A stretch of 15,952 nucleotides of DNA from DASVDK01 sp036562265 [NCBI: Thermodesulfobacteriota bacterium] (GTDB lineage Bacteria > DASVDK01): the NCBI GenBank assembly GCA_036562265.1, contig DATCKS010000236.1:1-15952 (forward strand). The letters are read 5' to 3'. This document shows, one piece after another, positions 12,089 to 15,952 of this stretch (positions are counted from its first letter, which is position 1; every line of letters starts with the position of its first letter). The notes under the pieces are model-generated. The model was not told where the DNA came from and did no database searches. It worked only from the letters and a program-made list of their open reading frames with translations. A program made the translations under genes and the position numbers.

Positions 12089-13087
12089 ATGCTCACGGTC
12101 GCCCGCCGCATGCTCCCGGTCGCGCTCCTCGCCGCCTGGCTCCTTGCGCCCGGCCCCGCCCAGGCGCAGTCGAAGATCGTCGTCAAGCTCGGCTGGACCA
12201 CCTCGGACGGCCCCCAGGATCCCTATGCGGTCGGGGCGCGGGAGTTCAAGCGGGCGGTCGAGGCCGGCTCGAAGGGGCGGATCGAGGTGCAGCTCTTCCC
12301 GAACCGCGCCCTCGGTGACGAGAAGCCGATGCTCGAGGGGATGCGGCTCGGCACGGTCGAGGCGGGCGTCATCACGAACGCGGTCATCGCGCAGGTCGAA
12401 CCGGCCTTCCAGCTCAACGACCTCCCCTTCCTCTTCGAGAACGAGGCCCAGGCGCAGAAGGTCCTCGACGGACCGATCGGCCGCACGCTGGCGGCGAAGC
12501 TCGAGGGCAAGGGGATCAAGGTCCTCGGCTACATGGAGGGCGGCTTCCGGAACATGATCAACAACGTCCGGCCGGTGGAGAAGCCGGAGGACGTCAGGGG
12601 GGTCAAGTACCGGGTGATGCAGAACCCGGTCTACATCGGCATGTTCTCGTCGCTCGGCGGAAACGCCGTGCCGATGGCCTGGGGCGAGACCTTCACGGCG
12701 GTCCAGCAGGGGACGATCGACGGCCTCGAGATCCCGCTGGCCGTCATCGACCAGAACAAGTTCTTCGAGGTGACGAAGTACCTGTCCCTCACCAACCACA
12801 CCTACTCCATGATCGCCCTCCTCATGTCGAAGCGCGCGTTCGACCGGCTGCCGGACGACCTCAAGGCGGTCGTCGTCGAGGCGGGAGCGACCGCCACCCG
12901 CGCCCAGCGCGAGGCCGCAGCCGCCGCCGCGAAGGAGGTGGTGGCGCGGCTCGAGGCGAAGGGGATGCGGATCAACCGCGTGCCCGACTTCAAGCCGTTC
13001 AGGGAGGCGGTCCGGCCCGTCTACAAGGAGTTCGAGAACTCGATCGGCGCCGATCTCCTGAAGGAGGCGCTCGCTGCGGTCCAGTAA
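12089..13087 (+). CDS. dctP: TRAP transporter substrate-binding protein (DctP family)
   Basis: Periplasmic receptor that captures an organic acid and hands it to the DctQM membrane permease. The 332-residue product has a signal peptide (hydrophobic 8-20, cleavage expected after AQA at 26). It shows the DctP/DctB fold landmarks: GDEKPMLEGMRLGTVEAGV (76-94), LPFLFENEAQA, GGFRNM (Arg154), GVKYRVMQNP (171-180) and NAVPMAWGETFTAVQQGTIDG (192-212, key residues Trp and Glu). Arg175 aligns with the arginine that pairs with the ligand carboxylate in family structures, so a carboxylate ligand is expected; which one is unknown. The ATG at 12089 has GGAGG 7 nt upstream; open frame upstream to 11930 is non-coding leader. 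Its 3' end contains the probable SD and start of dctQ. Confidence 0.93.
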   Translation: MLTVARRMLPVALLAAWLLAPGPAQAQSKIVVKLGWTTSDGPQDPYAVGAREFKRAVEAGSKGRIEVQLFPNRALGDEKPMLEGMRLGTVEAGVITNAVIAQVEPAFQLNDLPFLFENEAQAQKVLDGPIGRTLAAKLEGKGIKVLGYMEGGFRNMINNVRPVEKPEDVRGVKYRVMQNPVYIGMFSSLGGNAVPMAWGETFTAVQQGTIDGLEIPLAVIDQNKFFEVTKYLSLTNHTYSMIALLMSKRAFDRLPDDLKAVVVEAGATATRAQREAAAAAAKEVVARLEAKGMRINRVPDFKPFREAVRPVYKEFENSIGADLLKEALAAVQ

Positions 13088-13628
13088 CGACGGCGGCCGC
13101 GCCCCGGAGCGCCGGCGCGACCGGTCTCGCGTCGCGCTCCGGGCGCGGCTCGTCGGTCTGGCGGCGGGGGGCCTCGGGGCGAGCCTCGTCGCGGCGGCGT
13201 GCGTGATGCTCGCCTGCATCGCGATCCAGGTCGTCATGCGGTACGTCTTCGGCCGCACCCCGTCCTGGTCCGAGGAGCTTGCCGTCCTGATGTTCGCCTG
13301 GCTCACGCTGGGCGGCCTCGCGCTCGGGGTCCACGAGGGCTTCCACGTCCGGATGACGCTCCTCCTCGATCCGATCCCCGGCCCGGCGCGGGCCTGGGTG
13401 GAGCGGGCCATCGACGCGCTGACGGCGGCGCTCGGCCTCTACCTCGTCTGGTCCGGGTGGCGCTTCGTCGAGTTCACGCGCGGCTCGACCTCGGCCGCGA
13501 TCGGCTACCCGATCGAGATCCTCCACGCCCTGGCCCCCGCAAGCGGCGTCCTGATCGCGCTCTTCGCCCTCGACCGGGTCGTTCCGGGCCGTGAGGCGGC
13601 CGGCGCCGCCGCCGGGCCCGAGGCATGA
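13074..13628 (+). CDS. dctQ: TRAP transporter small permease (DctQ family), probable CTG start
   Basis: Four-helix small membrane subunit of the TRAP permease. Conserved DctQ features are VVMRYVFGRTPSWSEELAVLMFAWL, split here as VVMRYVFGR and PSWSEELAVLMFAWL, then GGLALGVHEGFHVRM and a C-terminal helix around IEILHALAPASG. The first in-frame ATG/GTG/TTG is the GTG at 13203. It would remove most of the first membrane helix (LVGLAAGGLGASLVAAACVM and on), so the true start must lie upstream. The frame is open back to a TGA at 13059. A CTG at 13074 sits 6 nt after a perfect AAGGAGG (13061-13067) inside the end of dctP, and gives a 184-residue protein with an Arg-rich cytoplasmic N-terminus and codon use like its neighbours. 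I take that start. A second CTG at 13158 lacks an SD. The gene overlaps dctP by 14 nt and dctM by 4 nt (ATGA). Confidence 0.8.
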   Translation: MRSSNDGGRAPERRRDRSRVALRARLVGLAAGGLGASLVAAACVMLACIAIQVVMRYVFGRTPSWSEELAVLMFAWLTLGGLALGVHEGFHVRMTLLLDPIPGPARAWVERAIDALTAALGLYLVWSGWRFVEFTRGSTSAAIGYPIEILHALAPASGVLIALFALDRVVPGREAAGAAAGPEA

Positions 13629-14902
13629 GCGCCGCCGCCCTCCTGCTCACCGCCGGCTTCGGGGCGCTCGCGGCGCTCGGCGTCCCGTTCGCCATCGCCA
13701 TCGCCGCCAGCGTCACGCTCGTCCTCGTCGCCGCCGACATCGAGCCGGCGTTCCTGGCCCAGCAGCTCGTCGCGGGCTCGCAGTCCTTCAGCCTGCTCGC
13801 GGTCCCGCTCTTCATGCTGGCCGGCCAGCTCATGACGGCCGGCGGGCTCTCGCAGCGGCTCGTCGACGTCGCCGGCGTCCTCGTGCGCCACAGGACCGGC
13901 GGGCTCGCGATGGTGACGGTGCTCGCGGCGCTCGTCTTTTCCGCCATCTCCGGCTCCGCGCCGGCCACGACGGCGGGCATCGGCACCATCCTGGTGCCGG
14001 CCATGGTACAGGCGGGCTACGACAAGGGCTTCGCCGCCGCGATCGCGGTGAGCGCCGGGGTGCTCGGGCCGCTCATCCCCCCGTCCATCGCCTTCGTGAT
14101 CTGGGGCGTCGTCGCCGAGGAGTCGATCGGGCGCCTCTTCCTCTCGGGCGTCGTCCCGGGCCTCTCGATGGCGGCGGGGCTCCTCGTCGTCTGCTACGTC
14201 CACGCGAGGCGCCACGGCGTGCCGCGGCAGGCGCGCGCCACCTGGTCGGAGACGCGGGCGGCCTTCGCCCGCGGCAAGTGGGCGCTCCTCTCGCCGGTCT
14301 TCGTCCTCGGCGGCATCTACGGCGGCGTCTTCACGCCGACCGAGGCGGCCGGCATGAGCTGCGTCTACGCGCTGGTCATCGGCCTGTTCGTCGAGCGGCG
14401 GCTCACGCTCGCCGGCCTGCCGGAAATCGTCCTCAAGGCGGTCAGGACGAGCGCCATCGTCACGTCCATCATCGCCGTCTCGGCCGGCTTCGGCGTCCTC
14501 GTCGCGCAGGAGCAGGTGGCGGTGCGCTTCGCGACCTGGCTCGCCGAGCACGTCGACGAGCGGTGGGCGGCGCTGGCGGGTCTCAACGTCGCCTTCTTCC
14601 TGCTCGCGGCCGTCATGGACGAGATCGCCATCATGGTGATCCTGGGCCCGCTGCTCATCGCCATCGCCTCGAGGTTCGGCGTCGACCCCATCCACTTCGG
14701 CGCGATCATCGTGACGAACGTCGCCATCGGCATGGCGGCTCCGCCGATCGGCTACTGCCTCTTCGTCGGCATGGCGATCTCGGGGCTCGGCCTCGGCCGG
14801 ATCTCGCGCGCGATCTGGCCCCAGCTCGTCGTCATGCTGATCGTCCTCTTCCTGACGACCTACATTCCCGGCTTCACGCTCTGGCTCCAGCCCGGCCGCT
14901 GA
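13625..14902 (+). CDS. dctM: TRAP transporter large permease (DctM family)
   Basis: Multi-helix sodium-coupled translocation subunit of the TRAP transporter. The 425-residue product has the normal family length and about 11-12 hydrophobic segments along its whole length. Family motifs are PLFMLAGQLM near 61-70, FSAISGSAPATTAGIGT near 105-121 and VLGPLIPPSIAFVIW near 146-160. Also present are FTPTEAAGMS, VMDEIAIMVILGPLL and IGMAAPPIGYCLFV in the second half, the repeat-related counterparts. The ATG overlaps the dctQ stop as ATGA, so translational coupling is likely and gives balanced Q and M. It is the last gene of the operon; a G/C-rich inverted repeat follows 15 nt after the stop. Confidence 0.96.
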   Translation: MSAAALLLTAGFGALAALGVPFAIAIAASVTLVLVAADIEPAFLAQQLVAGSQSFSLLAVPLFMLAGQLMTAGGLSQRLVDVAGVLVRHRTGGLAMVTVLAALVFSAISGSAPATTAGIGTILVPAMVQAGYDKGFAAAIAVSAGVLGPLIPPSIAFVIWGVVAEESIGRLFLSGVVPGLSMAAGLLVVCYVHARRHGVPRQARATWSETRAAFARGKWALLSPVFVLGGIYGGVFTPTEAAGMSCVYALVIGLFVERRLTLAGLPEIVLKAVRTSAIVTSIIAVSAGFGVLVAQEQVAVRFATWLAEHVDERWAALAGLNVAFFLLAAVMDEIAIMVILGPLLIAIASRFGVDPIHFGAIIVTNVAIGMAAPPIGYCLFVGMAISGLGLGRISRAIWPQLVVMLIVLFLTTYIPGFTLWLQPGR

Positions 14903-14916
14903 GCGCGTCCGAAAGC

Positions 14917-14943
14917 CGGCCGCGGCGGTGATCGCGGCCGCGG
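14917..14943 (+). terminator. Overlapping inverted repeats after dctM (possible terminator)
   Basis: CGGCCGCG (14917-14924) can pair with CGCGGCCG (14933-14940) over an 8-nt loop. Alternatively CCGCGGC (14920-14926) can pair with GCCGCGG (14937-14943). The two stems exclude each other. The position, 14 nt after the dctM stop and before the maoC-like gene, suits a transcript end. No T-run follows, so intrinsic termination is not shown, and simple G/C richness makes chance stems common. Confidence 0.35.
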
Positions 14944-14991
14944 ATCGCGCCGCCGCCCGTGTTACGCTGGGTCCTCGGAGGTCGTCCCCGG

Positions 14992-15447
14992 ATGTCTGAC
15001 GCGGCGCTCTACTTCGAGGACCTCGAACCCGGCCGTCGCTTCCACGCCGGATCGGTCACCGTCACCGAGGCGGACATCGTCCGCTTCGCGCAGGCGTTCG
15101 ATCCCCAGCCGTTCCACACCGACCCCGAGGCGGCGCGCACCTCGATCTTCGGCGGGCTCGCGGCGAGCGGCTGGCACACCGCGGCGCTCGCGATGCGCCT
15201 CCTCGTGACCGGCGGGCCGCGGCTGGCCCGGGGCGCGGTGGGGGTGGGAGTCGAGTCGCTCGCCTGGCCGCGGCCGGTCCGGCCCGGAGACACGCTCTCG
15301 CTCGACGGCGAGGTGGTCGACCGGCGCGTCTCGCGCTCGCGGCCGGAGCAGGGCGTGGTTCGGCTGCGCAACGTGCTCAGGAACCAGCACGGCGAGGTGG
15401 TCCTCGAGGAGACCGCCGTGCTCCTCGTACCGAGGCGGCCGGCGTAG
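14992..15447 (+). CDS. MaoC-like hot-dog dehydratase/hydratase
   Basis: A 151-residue single hot-dog-fold protein. Family members hydrate enoyl-CoA thioesters or dehydrate 3-hydroxyacyl-CoA thioesters. The diagnostic stretch is FAQAFDPQPFHTDPEAA (residues 32-48) followed by FGGLAASGWHTAALAM. This is the MaoC hydratase loop, with Asp37 and His42 as the expected catalytic pair. Here the usual NP before the His is QP, which is frequent in the MaoC branch lacking a known substrate. The ATG at 14992 follows GGAGG (14977-14981) at 10 nt; an upstream in-frame ATG at 14959 lacks an SD and gives a non-family extension. It stands alone, 89 nt after dctM. A shared role with the TRAP importer in acid catabolism is possible but unsupported beyond adjacency. 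Confidence 0.85.
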   Translation: MSDAALYFEDLEPGRRFHAGSVTVTEADIVRFAQAFDPQPFHTDPEAARTSIFGGLAASGWHTAALAMRLLVTGGPRLARGAVGVGVESLAWPRPVRPGDTLSLDGEVVDRRVSRSRPEQGVVRLRNVLRNQHGEVVLEETAVLLVPRRPA

Positions 15448-15484
15448 GGCGGGCCTCGTCGCGCCGCGGCGCCGGTGGCACGCC

Positions 15485-15519
15485 GGTTGCTCCCTCCTCG
15501 GGCGAAAGGAGGGGCAACC
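15485..15519 (+). promoter_or_regulatory. Leader hairpin sequestering the SD of the next gene
   Basis: GGTTGC T CCCTCCT (15485-15498) pairs with AGGAGGG GCAACC (15507-15519). This is a 13-bp stem with one bulged T (15491) and an 8-nt loop (15499-15506). The 3' arm contains the AGGAGG ribosome binding site of the gene starting at 15524, and ends 4 nt before the ATG. The folded RNA would hide the SD. The architecture repeats that of the pgm leader (long stem, single bulge, SD in 3' arm), though the sequences differ. A regulatory function is inference; the pairing is seen directly. Confidence 0.6.
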
Positions 15520-15523
15520 AGCC

Positions 15524-15916
15524 ATGAGCACCACCAGGCGCACCATCTCGGTTCTCGTCGTCCTGCTCGTCCTCGCTGCCGTGCCGGCACTGGCCATGAC
15601 GGCCGGAGAGGCGCCGGCGCGTGTGCGGTACCTGCGCGCGACCGGCGAGGTCGTCTCGGTCGACGCCGCGAACCGATCGTTCGTCGTCGAGCGGCGGACC
15701 GGGTCCGGAAAGGGCGAGCGACTCACGATTTACAGCACCTCGGAGACGACGCTCGCGGCCGAGGAGGGAAGGCGAGAGGCGACGAGCCTCAGGGTCGGCG
15801 AGTCGGTTCGGGTCACCTACCGGGAGGACGGCGGCCGGTACGTCGCGAGCCGCGTGACGGTCCTCGCGCCGGCCTCGAGCGGCGCCCGCACGACCCCGGC
15901 TGCCGCCGAACCGTAG
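15524..15916 (+). CDS. Small exported protein of unknown function, OB-like beta domain
   Basis: The 130-residue product starts MSTTRRTISVLVVLLVLAAV, a clear signal peptide with cleavage expected after ALA at residue 24 or close to it. The mature part has the pattern ATGEVVSVDAANRSFVVERR, then a charged segment, then LRVGESVRVTYREDGGRYVA and SRVTVLAP. This strand-turn-strand layout, with G-V-V-x-x-V-D and L-x-x-G-x-x-V-x-V-x-Y, recalls the small periplasmic DUF5666/OB-like proteins. I do not recognise a specific family, catalytic residues or cysteines. The C-terminal tail is Ala/Pro/Thr-rich. The ATG at 15524 is preceded by AGGAGGGG at about 10-11 nt, buried in the hairpin above. It appears to be a separate transcription unit from the maoC-like gene, 76 nt upstream. 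Confidence 0.7.
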   Translation: MSTTRRTISVLVVLLVLAAVPALAMTAGEAPARVRYLRATGEVVSVDAANRSFVVERRTGSGKGERLTIYSTSETTLAAEEGRREATSLRVGESVRVTYREDGGRYVASRVTVLAPASSGARTTPAAAEP

Positions 15917-15952
15917 CGTCCGGGCAAGGGCCGGGTGTCCGGATCCCGGTCC
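15917..15952 (+). other. Window-end intergenic sequence
   Basis: After the last stop, 36 nt of G/C-rich sequence remain. A short CCGGG/CCCGG pairing over 9 nt is possible, but there is no T-run and too little sequence to call a terminator. Confidence 0.2.

Noticed and set aside
10952-13411. Minus-strand 819-codon frame spanning the TonB-domain gene, the divergent gap and dctP
   Set aside because: Crosses two real genes and a promoter region with His/Arg/Asp-rich low-complexity sequence; shadow.
13505-14695. Minus-strand 396-codon frame antisense to dctM
   Set aside because: Extremely Arg/Asp/Glu/His-rich translation, typical of the antisense of a membrane protein gene at high GC.

Overview
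The window is uniformly GC-rich (roughly 70% by eye), densely coding, and reads as bacterial chromosome rather than mobile DNA. I see no transposase, phage gene, tRNA, rRNA or CRISPR array. Good Shine-Dalgarno sequences, ATGA start/stop overlaps, a three-subunit b558-type succinate dehydrogenase, a TRAP carboxylate transporter and a phosphoketolase together suggest an uncultured soil or subsurface bacterium. Rokubacteria/Methylomirabilota-like is my guess, but the taxon is low-confidence inference.

Region 1 (1-7322, minus strand) is a tight four-gene operon transcribed leftward: pgm (phosphoglucomutase), glgP (alpha-glucan phosphorylase), xfp (phosphoketolase) and ackA (acetate kinase, cut by the window edge). 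The junctions are -4, 8 and 13 nt. With a phosphoglucose isomerase from elsewhere, the four enzymes would carry stored glycogen to glucose-1-P, glucose-6-P, fructose-6-P, then acetyl-phosphate plus erythrose-4-P, then acetate plus ATP, without spending ATP on sugar activation. The pgm leader contains a long, almost perfect hairpin that buries the pgm ribosome binding site.

Region 2 (7441-10847, minus strand) is sdhC-sdhA-sdhB, a complete membrane succinate dehydrogenase/fumarate reductase with a single cytochrome b subunit. Its leader and its 3' end both contain inverted repeats. Upstream of it (11002-11931, minus) is an exported protein with a TonB/TolA-like C-terminal domain.

Region 3 (12089-14902, plus strand) is a TRAP transporter operon, dctP-dctQ-dctM, with a candidate promoter in the divergent gap. 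dctQ has no ATG/GTG/TTG at the position its first membrane helix requires. A CTG start 6 nt after a perfect AAGGAGG, inside the end of dctP, is the best explanation.

Region 4 (14992-15952, plus strand) has a MaoC-like hot-dog dehydratase and a small exported protein of unknown function. The ribosome binding site of the latter is also sequestered in a bulged hairpin, much like that of pgm.

No gene-free stretch exceeds 300 bases. I did not find a clearly new multi-gene system. The most notable signals are the two SD-burying leader hairpins, the CTG start of dctQ, the glycogen-to-acetate operon and the unusual TonB-domain protein.
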